Source of the DNA: Polaribacter sp. WD7
GTDB taxonomy: Bacteria > Bacteroidota > Bacteroidia > Flavobacteriales > Flavobacteriaceae
Length of the DNA stretch: 64,000 bases
Direction: 5' to 3'
NCBI RefSeq assembly: GCF_003335085.1
Contig: NZ_QPEJ01000016.1
Coordinates: 186,001 to 250,000, forward strand
How positions within the stretch are numbered: the first letter of the stretch is position 1; the number at the start of each line of letters is the position of its first letter. The notes below the pieces were generated by a model. The model did no database searches, had not been told where the DNA came from, and was given only the letters and a program-made list of their open reading frames with translations. This document shows positions 55,189-64,000 of the stretch, in pieces. A program made the position numbers and the translations under genes.

Positions 55189-56448
55189 ATGACCAATATT
55201 ATAAACTATATAAAAGATTTTTTAGGCAGATCTGGAAGTTACGTATTTTCAGCATCTATAATCTCTAGGTTACTTTCTTTTTTGGCTTCGTGGTTAGCGC
55301 TTCAACTAGTGCCTAACAAAGAATTAGGAGTCGTTCTTTTTGCATATAATATCATTGCTTTTCTGACTCCTTTTGGAGGTTTAGGATTACCACAAAGTTT
55401 GATAAGATATGGTGCTTTATTACCTCTTGAAAAAGAAAAAGACAACTTATTTGTCTATGTCTTAAAAAAAGGACTACTGGTAACCTTTTATATTATTGTT
55501 ATAATTATTATTTCAGGATATTTTATTCCTTTTAAATTTGAAAATACTGGTTACTACTTATCGCTACTTTCTTTTATTTTAATTCCTTTATTTGTTTTTG
55601 ATATTATTAAAATTCAATTTCGATTAAAACATGATAATAAATCTTTCTCTAAAGCAGATATCGTTTATAATGTTTCTTTAACTGTAGGTGTTTTTCTATT
55701 GAGCTATTTTTTTCAAGAAAAAGGTTATATTTTGGCGTTAATACTTGCTCCTGCTGTTCCTTCTATTCTTTTTTTAAAAAAATTAAACATTAGATACACT
55801 GTTCAAAAAAAACCAAACGTTGTTAATTTTACGTTTTGGAAATATGGCTTTTATTCTAGCATTACAAGTATTGTTACCAGTTTACTATTAATTATTGATA
55901 TTTTATTAATTGGACATCTAATGGAAGACGCAGAAATGGTTACAGTATATAAGTACGTTTCTATAATTCCTTTAAGCCTTTTATTTTTGCCTCAGGTATT
56001 TATGGCTACAGATTTTGTTTCTTTTACTGAAAAAATTAAAGAAAAAAAATACATTTTTAATTACATAAAAAATTACATGTCTTTGTTTTTTATTATTAGT
56101 CTATTAATTTGCCTATTCTTTGGTTTCTTTTCTAAAGAAACCTTGGCTCTTTTTAGCGATGAATTTGTAAAATACTCAGAAAGTTTCTTAATTCTGATAT
56201 TAGGTATAACTGGTATTTTAGTGTTTAGAGGATTGTTTGGGAATTTGCTTTCCTCTATTGGAAAAATTGAAGTGAATTCTTATATTATAGGAGTAGCCTT
56301 GGTTATAAACGTAATTAGTAATTATTATTTGATACCTCTTTATGGTATTAAAGGTGCAGCTATAACCTCTGCTTTCTTAATGTGGTTTACAGGTATCTTT
56401 TCATGCTTAAGTTTCTTATACCTCTACAAAAGGTTTTTGAAAGAGTAA
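55189..56448 (+). CDS. Polysaccharide flippase (Wzx/MOP superfamily)
   Basis: A 419-residue membrane protein with about twelve hydrophobic segments, fitting the PST branch of the MOP superfamily that flips lipid-linked oligosaccharide. The N-terminus has SGSYVFSASIISRLLSFLAS and PNKELGVVLFAYN; the middle has FWKYGFYSSITSIVTSLLLI and VTVYKYVSIIPLSL, and the end has GIKGAAITSAFLMW. It lies just after the glycosyltransferase, so it probably exports the same glycan. It converges with the acyltransferase gene. Confidence 0.88.
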   Translation: MTNIINYIKDFLGRSGSYVFSASIISRLLSFLASWLALQLVPNKELGVVLFAYNIIAFLTPFGGLGLPQSLIRYGALLPLEKEKDNLFVYVLKKGLLVTFYIIVIIIISGYFIPFKFENTGYYLSLLSFILIPLFVFDIIKIQFRLKHDNKSFSKADIVYNVSLTVGVFLLSYFFQEKGYILALILAPAVPSILFLKKLNIRYTVQKKPNVVNFTFWKYGFYSSITSIVTSLLLIIDILLIGHLMEDAEMVTVYKYVSIIPLSLLFLPQVFMATDFVSFTEKIKEKKYIFNYIKNYMSLFFIISLLICLFFGFFSKETLALFSDEFVKYSESFLILILGITGILVFRGLFGNLLSSIGKIEVNSYIIGVALVINVISNYYLIPLYGIKGAAITSAFLMWFTGIFSCLSFLYLYKRFLKE

Positions 56449-56507
56449 TAAAGAATATACGTGTTACTAAAGAATAACCTGTATCCATAATATCTTTATT
56501 TAACTTA

Positions 56508-57377
56508 CTATGTTTTAAAAAAAAGTTCAATATTATAACATTGTATTGTGGTGTAGCTTTCTGGATGAGCTCCAAAACTTCTGTAAAACTTACCTATATT
56601 GGGCATGTTGCCTCCCTCAAAATCCAAAATTATGTTATTTAAAGATTCTTGCTGAATCATATAAGATAATAAGAAACTTGAAGCTTGCATTTTTCTTCCT
56701 AAAGCATTAAATGCAGAAAATAAGTAGATAATCCTATTTTTATGTCTTAGAAAAAGACCTCCACCCAAAAAAGTATCTCCATCATAAACCCCTAGTAATT
56801 TCACAATTTTTCTTTCATTGGTGGCATAATACAGTTTCTTTAGTTTGTCTTCTGGGAATGAATATGTGTAGTTATTTTTTTGTAGCACTACAATTTCATC
56901 TAAATCAATAGTCTTTAATGTTAATTTTTTTCTAATTCCTTTCTGAATTGCATGTTTTCTTCCTTTAGAAAAATTCTTTTTTAGTATAGCATACTCAAAA
57001 TTTAAATCTAAAAGATAATTAACACTAGTTTTATTTAAAAAATTATGGTTTTCAGCATTCAACGCTAAGGCTATTTTAATAAAAGAAAATGGTATTTTTT
57101 TTATAAAATTATTTTCATCTTTTTTAGATAATTCATGCAAAGAAAAAACACCTATTTGTTGGCAAAAATAGGGTTGTGTTATGTATTTTAAACCAAATTT
57201 ACGTTTCCAAGGTAATGGCATAACAGCATCATAATCATTTAAAACTAGTACATCCCAATTGTCTGCAACAATATCTAAATACCAAGAAAAAGCATATATT
57301 CTAGATTGATGTGAATTTTCTATACAATAATCATATTTTATATTGTCAAGATGTTTCCTTTTTATCAGTTTAATCAT
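56508..57377 (-). CDS. FemAB-like acyltransferase
   Basis: A 289-residue protein with the fold signals of the GNAT/FemAB group: an N-terminal part with SRIYAFSWYLDIVADNWDVL and AVMPLPWKRKFGLKYITQPY, and a C-terminal part with GGGLFLRHKNRIIYLFSAFN and ILDFEGGNMPNIGKFYRSFG. The last block (DFEGS-like, GxFYxxFG) resembles FemAB-type aminoacyl or acyl transferases. The substrate is unknown. The ATG at 57377 overlaps the stop of the deacetylase gene by one base (TGATG), so they are coupled; a TTG one codon earlier is less likely. Confidence 0.75.
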   Translation of the reverse strand: MIKLIKRKHLDNIKYDYCIENSHQSRIYAFSWYLDIVADNWDVLVLNDYDAVMPLPWKRKFGLKYITQPYFCQQIGVFSLHELSKKDENNFIKKIPFSFIKIALALNAENHNFLNKTSVNYLLDLNFEYAILKKNFSKGRKHAIQKGIRKKLTLKTIDLDEIVVLQKNNYTYSFPEDKLKKLYYATNERKIVKLLGVYDGDTFLGGGLFLRHKNRIIYLFSAFNALGRKMQASSFLLSYMIQQESLNNIILDFEGGNMPNIGKFYRSFGAHPESYTTIQCYNIELFFKT

Positions 57378-58681
57378 CAAATCATACTAATTTTAATCAT
57401 AGAATCATACAATCGTTTCCATCCTTTCCATCTTCCAAAGTCACTTAAACTTTCATTATGAAACAGTGTTATAAAAGTACCATTTACTGACATCACCTCA
57501 TTTTTTAAATCTCTAATTCTTCCCAGAGATTGCTTTGGTGTCAATTTCATATAATCATTTAAAGTTGTATCCATTAATGCAAAAGGAAATACTTTTAATG
57601 GGGTCTGAATTTCAAAATCTAAATCATAAAAATAAAAAGGCGTACAGGTACCCGCTCTAAAACCTACGCAGCTTGCATATCCCATAGAATAATCTTCTTC
57701 TATTTCTAAATCAATTAAATTTTGATAGGTTTCTGGTAAGTTGAATCTAAGATAATGCTGTCTCGATTTCTGAACAGGCGTATTTACAATATCTTCTAAA
57801 CGCTGTTTTTCTTTTTTTAATAACGCTGCGTTATTAATGGTAAAATATGATGGATGTAAACCTACTTTTGCGTAATCTAACATCTCTTTTATTAGTAGTT
57901 TAAATCTTGTTTTTGAAGCAGAAACATTAGTGTCGTAGGTTGTATAATCGCCAACTAAAAAGAAAAAAATGGTTTCGATTCCTTTTTCTTTTTTAACTTT
58001 TAAAATTTGATCAAACGTATCAAATGGATCTTTTTTAATCGTAAAAGTTACGGCAAATCGATTCCAAAGATTCAGAAGTCTAAAACGAAATAAATCTTTA
58101 CAAAAACCACCTATGCTTCTAATAATACTTTTATGCTTAAATGCGTAAGCGTTGTCTATATCTATGGTAGATATAAAATCAAAAGAACGCATTTTATAAT
58201 GATAATCGGGAAATTTTTCTTTTAACACTGCCAACATTTTATATGCCCAAATATCTACAACAGGTTTTTCTAGAAAGCCATATTTATAGGCTAAACTTTG
58301 TTCTGCGGTATATCTATTGTGTTGGTCTTTTACGTGCGGTAAATACTCCTCATACCTAGAAATTAAGTAAAAACTTGCGGCAAAAATATCATAGGGAATA
58401 GATGATTTGGGACCCGTTTTAAAAAAACAGGCTATTTCATCCCATTTTTGAATTACTATTTCCATATCGTTTACGCCCTGTTCAAAGAGTAAGTCATTAC
58501 TTTTTATAAAAAACTCATTTCCTAATGGTGTTTTTGTATAAGACAATTTTGGACCACTATGCGCTACAAAATCTTCTACTTTAGAGGTAAAATCTACAGA
58601 TATTAAAAGTGTTCTTGTAAAAATATGTTTAAAAATATAACGAACTCTTGGTGTTATTTTATGTGTGTAAATTAATATCAA
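57377..58681 (-). CDS. Polysaccharide deacetylase family protein
   Basis: A 434-residue protein. An N-terminal domain (about 1-120, DUF7033-like) precedes a NodB-type fold with the metal Asp in ISTIDIDNAYAFKHK, a glycine-poor barrel with VGLHPSYFTINNAALL (His about 278), VGFRAGTCTPFYFYDL and LFHNESLSDFGRWKGW near the end. This pattern is typical of the Flavobacterial type without a signal peptide; the glycan substrate is unknown. The start is a TTG (ILIYTHKITPRVRYIF); an in-frame TAA lies directly before it. Coupled to the FemAB-like gene. Confidence 0.82.
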   Translation of the reverse strand: MILIYTHKITPRVRYIFKHIFTRTLLISVDFTSKVEDFVAHSGPKLSYTKTPLGNEFFIKSNDLLFEQGVNDMEIVIQKWDEIACFFKTGPKSSIPYDIFAASFYLISRYEEYLPHVKDQHNRYTAEQSLAYKYGFLEKPVVDIWAYKMLAVLKEKFPDYHYKMRSFDFISTIDIDNAYAFKHKSIIRSIGGFCKDLFRFRLLNLWNRFAVTFTIKKDPFDTFDQILKVKKEKGIETIFFFLVGDYTTYDTNVSASKTRFKLLIKEMLDYAKVGLHPSYFTINNAALLKKEKQRLEDIVNTPVQKSRQHYLRFNLPETYQNLIDLEIEEDYSMGYASCVGFRAGTCTPFYFYDLDFEIQTPLKVFPFALMDTTLNDYMKLTPKQSLGRIRDLKNEVMSVNGTFITLFHNESLSDFGRWKGWKRLYDSMIKISMI

Positions 58682-58727
58682 TTATGTATTGTTTGTTGTA
58701 ATTTTGATTTTTAATTTGAAAAAAACT

Positions 58728-59414
58728 TTATAAAATTCCTTCATCTGCAAAGCTAAAATACGCTTTTTCAGTAATTATTAAATGATCTAAAAGTTTTATA
58801 TCTAAAGTAAAACCTGCTTCTTTTATTTTTTGCGTTAACTGTTTATCTGAAGTACTTGGTTGTAATTTTCCTGAAGGATGATTATGACATACAAGTATAC
58901 CTACGGCAGCCATTTCTAGCGCTTTTTTAAACAACAACCTAACATCTACAATGGTGGCTGTTAAACCTCCTTTACTAATTTGATTTTTAGCCAAAACTTT
59001 ATTAGAGTTGTTTAAAAAAAGTACCCAAAATTCTTCATGTGCTAAGTCTCCAATTATAGGTTGCATTAAATTACAAACATCTTTACTACTTGTAATTTTT
59101 GGCTTTTCTAAAGCTGTTTCTAATTGTCTTCTTTTACCAAGTTCTAAACCTGTTATGATGGCTATAGCTTTGGCTTCTCCAATTCCATTAAACCTTACCA
59201 ACTGTTCTATGGGTAGTTTTGCTAACTCATTTAAATTATCACTAACAGACTGCAAAATTCTTTGCGATAATGCTACAGCGCTCTCACTTCTATTTCCAGA
59301 ACCGATAAGAATAGCAATTAACTCTGCATTAGAAAGTAATGTTTTCCCTTTTGCTATTAATTTTTCTCTTGGTCTGTCATCTAATGCCCAAGTTTTTATA
59401 GTTCTATGTTCCAT
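58728..59414 (-). CDS. radC: RadC family JAMM-domain protein
   Basis: A 228-residue RadC/DUF2466 protein. An N-terminal helix-hairpin-helix part (about 1-100, IEQLVRFNGIGEAKAIAIIT) precedes a JAB/MPN-type metalloenzyme domain with the metal motif ILVCHNHPSGKLQPSTSD (about 176-193). The name comes from a DNA-repair phenotype that is now doubted; the actual role is not settled. A TATTTTTG motif upstream gives a short leader. Confidence 0.93.
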   Translation of the reverse strand: MEHRTIKTWALDDRPREKLIAKGKTLLSNAELIAILIGSGNRSESAVALSQRILQSVSDNLNELAKLPIEQLVRFNGIGEAKAIAIITGLELGKRRQLETALEKPKITSSKDVCNLMQPIIGDLAHEEFWVLFLNNSNKVLAKNQISKGGLTATIVDVRLLFKKALEMAAVGILVCHNHPSGKLQPSTSDKQLTQKIKEAGFTLDIKLLDHLIITEKAYFSFADEGIL

Positions 59415-59430
59415 TTTACAACTTTTTTAA

Positions 59431-59438
59431 CAAAAATA
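59431..59438 (-). promoter_or_regulatory. -7 promoter element of radC
   Basis: The minus strand reads TATTTTTG, matching TAnnTTTG, 16 bp before the radC ATG. No TTTG was found at the -33 position. Confidence 0.4.
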
Positions 59439-59531
59439 CAAAAAAGGCCTTAGTAAGTTATGCTATATAGAAGACTCTAAAACTAAATAATCTAAAGTAT
59501 TAGCGTTAAAAAGACTGAAAATCTGCTTTTA

Positions 59532-59564
59532 TTTGTATTTGCACCCAAACTCTTTATATCTTTG
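59532..59564 (+). promoter_or_regulatory. Promoter of the trkA-trkH operon
   Basis: TTTG at 59532-59535, a 21-bp spacer and TATCTTTG at 59557-59564. The -7 box is exact, and the spacer is slightly longer than usual. The ATG follows at 59586. Confidence 0.55.
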
Positions 59565-59585
59565 TAATATATCTATATTTAATAT

Positions 59586-60932
59586 ATGAAAATTATTATA
59601 GCTGGTGCTGGAGATGTTGGTTTTCACTTAGCTAAACTACTTTCTTACGAATCTCAAGATACTTACATCATAGATTTTGATGGTGACAAGTTAGAATATA
59701 TTAACAATCACCTTGATGTAATTACTAAAAAAGGCGATGCTACTTCTATAAAACTACTTAAAGAAATTGGTATTGAATCTGCAGATTTGTTGATAGCTGT
59801 TACAGATAGTCAAAATACTAATTTTACCATTTCTGTTATTGGTAAATCTTTAGGAGCTAAAAAAACCATTGCTAGAATTGATAACACCGAATTTTTTGAA
59901 GAATGTGAAGTAGATTTTACTCAATTTGGCTTAGATTTTATGATTTCTCCGCAAGAATTAGCGGCAAATGAAATAAAGATGTTGCTAGATCAATCTTCTT
60001 TTAATGATACAGTAGCTTTTGAAAGTGGTGTTTTTAATGTAATGGGAACGCAACTAACTTATAAATCTCCTATTTTAGATTTGTCTGTTAAAGAGGCCAA
60101 ACTAAAATTTCCAAATGTAGATTTTATAACTATTGCTATTAAAAGGCAAGGAGTTTCACAAACCATTATACCAAGAGGAGATACTACTTATGAGTTAGAC
60201 GATCAAGTTTATTTTTGTGTTCCTAATTATAGTATGAAAGACCTCTACCCTATTATAGGTAAAAAACAGTTTAACATAAAAAATGTAATGATTCTTGGAG
60301 GAAGTAGCATTGGTGAAAAAACTGCAAGAAATCTTTGTAAAGATAATTTCAGGGTAAAACTGATTGAAAAAAATAGAGAAAAAGCAGAAACTCTAGCAGA
60401 ACAATTAAATGATACGTTAGTTATTAATGGTGATGGACGAGATTTAGAGTTATTGGAAGAAGAAAATATTAGAGAAACTGATGCTTTTATTGCTGTTACT
60501 GGAAATTCTGAAACTAATATCATGTCTTGTTTGGTAGCCAAATCTAAAGGTGTAAAAAAAACCATAGCTTTGGTAGAAAATATGGATTATATAGATATTT
60601 CTCAAACTATAGGAATTCAATCTTTAATCAATAAAAAACTAATTGCAGCTAGTAACATTTTTAGACATATTAGAAAAGGAGAAATTTTAGCCTTGGCCAA
60701 TTTGCATAATATAGATGCAGAAGTATTTGAATTTGAAGTACAAAAAAATGCTAAAGTAACCAAGTATCCTATTAAAGATTTGCGTTTTCCTAGAGAGGCT
60801 GTTTTTGGTGGAATCATAAGAAATGAAGAAGCTATCATGGCAACAGGTAATCAACAAATTATTGCTGGTGATAAAGTTATTGTCTTCTGTTTACCAGAAG
60901 CTATCAATACTGTAGAAAAGTTATTTAACTAA
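59586..60932 (+). CDS. trkA: Trk potassium uptake regulator TrkA
   Basis: TrkA is the cytoplasmic gating ring of the Trk channel and binds NAD(H) or ATP. The 448 residues hold two tandem RCK units: the first Rossmann domain starts MKIIIAGAGDVGFHLAKLLS, and the second NVMILGGSSIGEKTARNLCK (about 236). Each is followed by a TrkA_C domain (about 145-225 and 365-448). Motifs TKKGDATSIKLLKEIGIESA and INGDGRDLELLEEENI match the family. It lies 4 bp before trkH in one operon. Confidence 0.95.
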   Translation: MKIIIAGAGDVGFHLAKLLSYESQDTYIIDFDGDKLEYINNHLDVITKKGDATSIKLLKEIGIESADLLIAVTDSQNTNFTISVIGKSLGAKKTIARIDNTEFFEECEVDFTQFGLDFMISPQELAANEIKMLLDQSSFNDTVAFESGVFNVMGTQLTYKSPILDLSVKEAKLKFPNVDFITIAIKRQGVSQTIIPRGDTTYELDDQVYFCVPNYSMKDLYPIIGKKQFNIKNVMILGGSSIGEKTARNLCKDNFRVKLIEKNREKAETLAEQLNDTLVINGDGRDLELLEEENIRETDAFIAVTGNSETNIMSCLVAKSKGVKKTIALVENMDYIDISQTIGIQSLINKKLIAASNIFRHIRKGEILALANLHNIDAEVFEFEVQKNAKVTKYPIKDLRFPREAVFGGIIRNEEAIMATGNQQIIAGDKVIVFCLPEAINTVEKLFN

Positions 60933-60936
60933 CTCT

Positions 60937-62436
60937 ATGGGAAATTTAAACACAAAAGTTATTTTCCGTTTTTTAGGTATTACCGCCATTTTAAATGGGC
61001 TGTTTATGTTTATTGCTTTCCCTTTTAGCGTCTATCATCAAGAGACTGCTAAGTGGGGAATTTTAAATGCAGGGTTTGTAACAGTAACTATTGGTTTACT
61101 GCTTTTCTTTTTTAACAAACCTACCAGTACCAATATTCAAAAAAAAGAAGGTTATTTAATAGTAACTCTAGGATGGTTAACCTTATCAATAACTGGTATG
61201 CTACCTTATCTTTTTTCTGGTGCAATATCTAATATAACAAATGCTTTTTTTGAAACAATATCTGGTTACTCTACAACAGGGTCTTCTATTTTAACCGATA
61301 TTGAAGCAATGCCTAAAGGTATTTTATTTTGGAGAAGTGCTACACATTGGATTGGAGGAATGGGAATTATAGTACTTACCATAGCCATTTTACCTTTATT
61401 AGGAATTGGAGGAATGCAGTTGTTTATGGCAGAAGCGCCTGGTCCTTCTGCAGATAAGTTACATCCAAGAATTACAGATACAGCAAAACGCTTGTATTTA
61501 ATTTATGTAACGCTAACTTTAGCGCAGTTTTTTTTATTAAAAATTGCAGGTATGACATGGTTTGATGCTATTAATCATGCAATGGCCACAATGAGTACTG
61601 GTGGTTTTTCTACAAAAAATAGTAGTGTTGCTTTTTACAATCATCTTCCTTTTGTTCAGTACATCATTATTTTTTTTATGCTTATAGCAGGTACCAACTT
61701 TGTGTTGACTTATTTTGCGTTAAAAGGTAAAATTCAAAAAGTTTTTCAGAGTGAAGAATTCAAGTATTATTTATTTGGTATAATTGGTATAGCTTCTCTA
61801 ATAACGGTAATTATTGTTCATTTTCAAGATAGTAATTTACAAACTACTATAGCACATCCTATGATTTTTGGAAAAGAAGAGAGCGCAATAAGACATGCTT
61901 TGTTTATGGTTACTTCTGTAGTTACTACAACTGGCTTTGTTTCTGCAGATTTTACTATGTGGAATTTCTTTGCTACGGGAATTTTCTTTGCGCTATTTTT
62001 TACTGGTGGTTCTGCGGGTTCTACAAGTGGTGGTGTTAAAGTTGTAAGACATATTGTAATGCTAAAAAATAGTTTTTTAGAATTTAAAAAAGCTTTGCAT
62101 CCAAATGCTATTATACCTGTTAGATATGATAAAAAAGCTGTACATCAAAACATTGTATTTAATATCATTTCTTTTTTTATTATCTACATGTTAATATTCA
62201 TCATATCTTCTGTAATATTAACGTTGTTTGGCTTAGATTTTTTATCTGCTCTTGGAGCTGCATCTTCTTCTTTAGGAAATATTGGTCCTGCAATTGGTTC
62301 TGTTAGTCCTGTAGATAATTTTAATCATTTAACTACTGCTGCTAAATGGTTTTGTTCTTTTTTAATGTTAATTGGTAGACTAGAATTATTTACAGTTTTG
62401 ATCCTTTTTTCTCCATTTTTTTGGCGTAAAAACTAA
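60937..62436 (+). CDS. trkH: Trk potassium channel subunit TrkH
   Basis: TrkH is the membrane channel that takes up K+. At 499 residues it has the four-repeat M1-P-M2 fold. The selectivity-filter segments are SGYSTTGSSIL (about 107), ATMSTGGFSTKNSS, VVTTTGFVSADF and SSLGNIGPAIG. Further family segments are FWRSATHWIGGMGIIVLTIA and FTGGSAGSTSGGVKVVRHI with the gating loop. The genes trkA and trkH are adjacent, as in many Bacteroidota. A terminator follows. Confidence 0.95.
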   Translation: MGNLNTKVIFRFLGITAILNGLFMFIAFPFSVYHQETAKWGILNAGFVTVTIGLLLFFFNKPTSTNIQKKEGYLIVTLGWLTLSITGMLPYLFSGAISNITNAFFETISGYSTTGSSILTDIEAMPKGILFWRSATHWIGGMGIIVLTIAILPLLGIGGMQLFMAEAPGPSADKLHPRITDTAKRLYLIYVTLTLAQFFLLKIAGMTWFDAINHAMATMSTGGFSTKNSSVAFYNHLPFVQYIIIFFMLIAGTNFVLTYFALKGKIQKVFQSEEFKYYLFGIIGIASLITVIIVHFQDSNLQTTIAHPMIFGKEESAIRHALFMVTSVVTTTGFVSADFTMWNFFATGIFFALFFTGGSAGSTSGGVKVVRHIVMLKNSFLEFKKALHPNAIIPVRYDKKAVHQNIVFNIISFFIIYMLIFIISSVILTLFGLDFLSALGAASSSLGNIGPAIGSVSPVDNFNHLTTAAKWFCSFLMLIGRLELFTVLILFSPFFWRKN

Positions 62437-62555
62437 CATTGATGTAATTGTTATAACTTTATCTTTATCAATTTAATTCTTGAAATCATTGAATATAAAT
62501 TGATAATTTTTCTATATAGAAGAATGTTTTAGTGTTAGCTAAAAAATTTTAAATA

Positions 62556-62582
62556 AAAACGCCTCACAATTGAGGCGCTTTT
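62556..62582. terminator. Bidirectional terminator
   Basis: CGCCTCA (62560-62566) pairs with TGAGGCG (62571-62577) with loop CAAT; A tract before and T tract after. It lies between trkH and the convergent DUF6263 gene. Confidence 0.85.
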
Positions 62583-62583
62583 A

Positions 62584-63318
62584 TTATTTTTTGGTCATGT
62601 TCATGGTTACTTTTGTTTTGAGCTCTTGCCCACTAGCCAACATGTCCATATCTATTGTAGATTCAACTGGAATTCCTGTAAGTTTATCTACGTTCATTTT
62701 ACCTGAAATTTTACCCGTAGCTAAACCCGACACTGTACCAGAAATGTCTAGCATAACACTTTCTTTAGTAATAGAATTTACAGTATATATAAAATCCATT
62801 TTCATTCCTTTATCTTCTTTCGTCATTTCCCAACTACTTCCTTTTTGTATAGCCTCTTTTGGGTATACAACACTAGATGACTGATTTGCGATGTCTTTTA
62901 AACTTGGTAAATTAGGTTCTACTTTTATCTCTAAAACTTCTCCTAAATTATTTCCTTTTGCATAAATTAAAGCTTCTAATATTGATCCCATTTGTTGCTT
63001 CATCATTTTACTTTCATCATCTAAATCTTCATCACTTTTTGAAGAATCAAAACTCATGGTTTTTTCTCCTTGGATCATATCCATAGTGAATTTCGAAAAC
63101 TTCATTTCACTTTCGTACACATCTTCTTTTACATCTGTAATTTTAATACTCATATCTATACCCATATTCATAGCCATGATAGCCCCCATATTCTGACTCA
63201 TCTTCATAGAAACAGTATAATTTGCTCCTTTTTCATAATTTAATCGTAATGTAACTGTTTCTTGGGCTAATGCAATATTAGTTAAGGCTAAAAATAGAAT
63301 GGTTATAATTTTTTTCAT
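62584..63318 (-). CDS. DUF6263 family exported protein
   Basis: A 244-residue protein with a signal peptide (about 1-18, LALTNIALAQ). The mature part has long beta-strands (VTLRLNYEKGANYTVSMKMS, VKEDVYESEMKFSKFTMDMI, DKGMKMDFIYTVNSITKESV), resembling the DUF6263 group of Bacteroidota. It is unusually rich in methionine (for example MGAIMAMNMGIDM and DDESKMMKQQMG). The function is unknown. It lies 24 bp after the T9SS-sorted protein gene, so they likely share a transcript. Confidence 0.78.
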   Translation of the reverse strand: MKKIITILFLALTNIALAQETVTLRLNYEKGANYTVSMKMSQNMGAIMAMNMGIDMSIKITDVKEDVYESEMKFSKFTMDMIQGEKTMSFDSSKSDEDLDDESKMMKQQMGSILEALIYAKGNNLGEVLEIKVEPNLPSLKDIANQSSSVVYPKEAIQKGSSWEMTKEDKGMKMDFIYTVNSITKESVMLDISGTVSGLATGKISGKMNVDKLTGIPVESTIDMDMLASGQELKTKVTMNMTKK

Positions 63319-63342
63319 TTTTTTTATTTATAATTTTTGTTT

Positions 63343-64000
63343 TTAACGATTGTTTTTTACGATTCTAAAGGTACTTACTTTTGTGTCTGAAATCACCTTT
63401 ACTAAATACGTACCTACAGCTAATGAAGACATATCTATTTTTACTTCTTCATCTATTTTTTTTGCAAATGCTTCATGATATACATTTTGTCCTATAGTAT
63501 TAAATATTTTAACCACCTCTATAGCATCATTAGATTTAATGGTTAATTCATTTTGAACTGGACTTGGGTAGTACACAAAATTTGACAAATTATTACTAGA
63601 TGTACTTAAAACACTCTTTTCATCAATTTTAATTTCATCTAATAGTATATCGTTATATGCGGGATTACCTGTACTGTTTTCTGTTACACTAAACTGTATA
63701 GAAACAGAGTTTGTATTATATTTTTTTAAATCAAACGTATAGGTTTTCCATTTTTCAGTAGATCCTTGAATCCTAAAAATTTCTATAATTTCTCTTTCTC
63801 CTTCAGGATGCAACATTACTTTTAATGTGTTGTACGTGAGGTCTAGATTATTAACACTAAATAATGAAAAACTTAATTCTGGTTCAGATAAATTAGAAAT
63901 ATCTATACTAGGAGTGTAAAGACTTGAGGTATGCGTTCCTCCGTTTGGATAAGACCCGTCTATCCATGCATAATTTGTATTTCCTGAGGGAGAATTATCT
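63343..64000 (-). CDS. T9SS-sorted MAM-like protein, 5' end beyond window
   Basis: The frame is open to the right edge, so at least 218 residues are coded here and the start lies outside; an internal Met at 63816 is not the start. Visible residues begin DNSPSGNTNYAWIDGSYPNG and run through DISNLSEPELSFSLFS and WKTYTFDLKKYNTNSVSIQF to DILLDEIKIDE, a MAM-like (jelly-roll) adhesion domain. The C-terminus is a type A T9SS sorting domain (FVYYPSPVQNELTIKS, VVKIFNTIGQNVYHEA, AVGTYLVKVI, FRIVKNNR). It should be displayed on the surface; the N-terminal cargo is unknown. Confidence 0.85.
   Translation of the reverse strand, partial: DNSPSGNTNYAWIDGSYPNGGTHTSSLYTPSIDISNLSEPELSFSLFSVNNLDLTYNTLKVMLHPEGEREIIEIFRIQGSTEKWKTYTFDLKKYNTNSVSIQFSVTENSTGNPAYNDILLDEIKIDEKSVLSTSSNNLSNFVYYPSPVQNELTIKSNDAIEVVKIFNTIGQNVYHEAFAKKIDEEVKIDMSSLAVGTYLVKVISDTKVSTFRIVKNNR

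Noticed and set aside
59462..62516. CTATATAGAAGA found near 59464 and again near 62512
   Set aside because: A 12-bp A/T-rich match without symmetry or shared context, probably chance.
63343..63816. A complete 157-residue protein starting at 63816
   Set aside because: The frame stays open to the window edge and encodes a MAM-like domain upstream, so the Met is internal.

Overview
The window comes from the chromosome of a low-GC member of the Bacteroidota, almost certainly a marine-type Flavobacteriaceae bacterium. Four things point there: type IX secretion (T9SS) C-terminal sorting domains on several proteins, a SusC/SusD pair, Bacteroidota-type promoters (TTTG, about 19 bp, TAnnTTTG) with A-rich rather than Shine-Dalgarno start regions, and the gene order str - S10 - spc - alpha ribosomal clusters followed by carA, eno and gltA. 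No tRNA, rRNA, CRISPR array, prophage or complete insertion sequence was seen.

Layout. Positions 1-13 kb hold housekeeping and envelope genes: a T9SS-sorted surface protein, a ThuA/DUF1080 secreted protein, a YebC family regulator, lpxK, a Nif3-like protein, a coiled-coil protein whose zinc ribbon has lost its cysteines, a DUF349 repeat protein, aroE with two overlapping DUF368 (PopT-like lipid-carrier transporter) genes, and a lipoprotein. Positions 12.9-19.8 kb hold a TPR protein, a pyrR-pyrB-(111 aa)-(T9SS mini-protein)-rnz operon, an amidinotransferase-fold hydrolase, and gltA. Positions 19.9-40.2 kb, all on the minus strand, run (in transcription order) rpsL-rpsG-fusA-rpsJ, then rplC through rplQ, then carA, eno. 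This block supplies the ribosome, EF-G, SecY, IF-1 and RNA polymerase alpha.

Positions 40.4-47 kb hold an Omp85-like outer-membrane protein, an orphan SusC/SusD pair and the rRNA methyltransferase gene rlmB. Positions 47.8-53.9 kb hold a 1-Cys peroxiredoxin, a rhomboid protease, rarA, a tightly packed uncharacterised envelope operon (lipoprotein, DUF5723 barrel, secreted protein) and a YjjG-type nucleotidase. Positions 54-58.7 kb are a small surface-glycan locus: glycosyltransferase, flippase, FemAB-like acyltransferase and polysaccharide deacetylase. Positions 58.7-64 kb hold radC, the trkA-trkH potassium uptake operon, a DUF6263 protein and the 3' part of a MAM-like T9SS-sorted protein.

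The most interesting signals are regulatory. The rplC (S10) operon appears to start from a consensus promoter whose -33 element lies in the loop of the terminator ending the rpsL-rpsJ operon. It is followed by a leader of about 220 nt with a possible 16-codon reading frame and an attenuator-like hairpin. rpsH has its own promoter motif and a structured leader, rlmB looks leaderless or nearly so, and pyrR has a 7-bp hairpin filling its short leader. Other points for a second look are a protein that is only a signal peptide plus a T9SS sorting domain, a candidate miniature inverted-repeat element at 1425-1632, and the tandem DUF368 pair. Otherwise the gene content is ordinary for the family; no clearly new multi-gene system was recognised.
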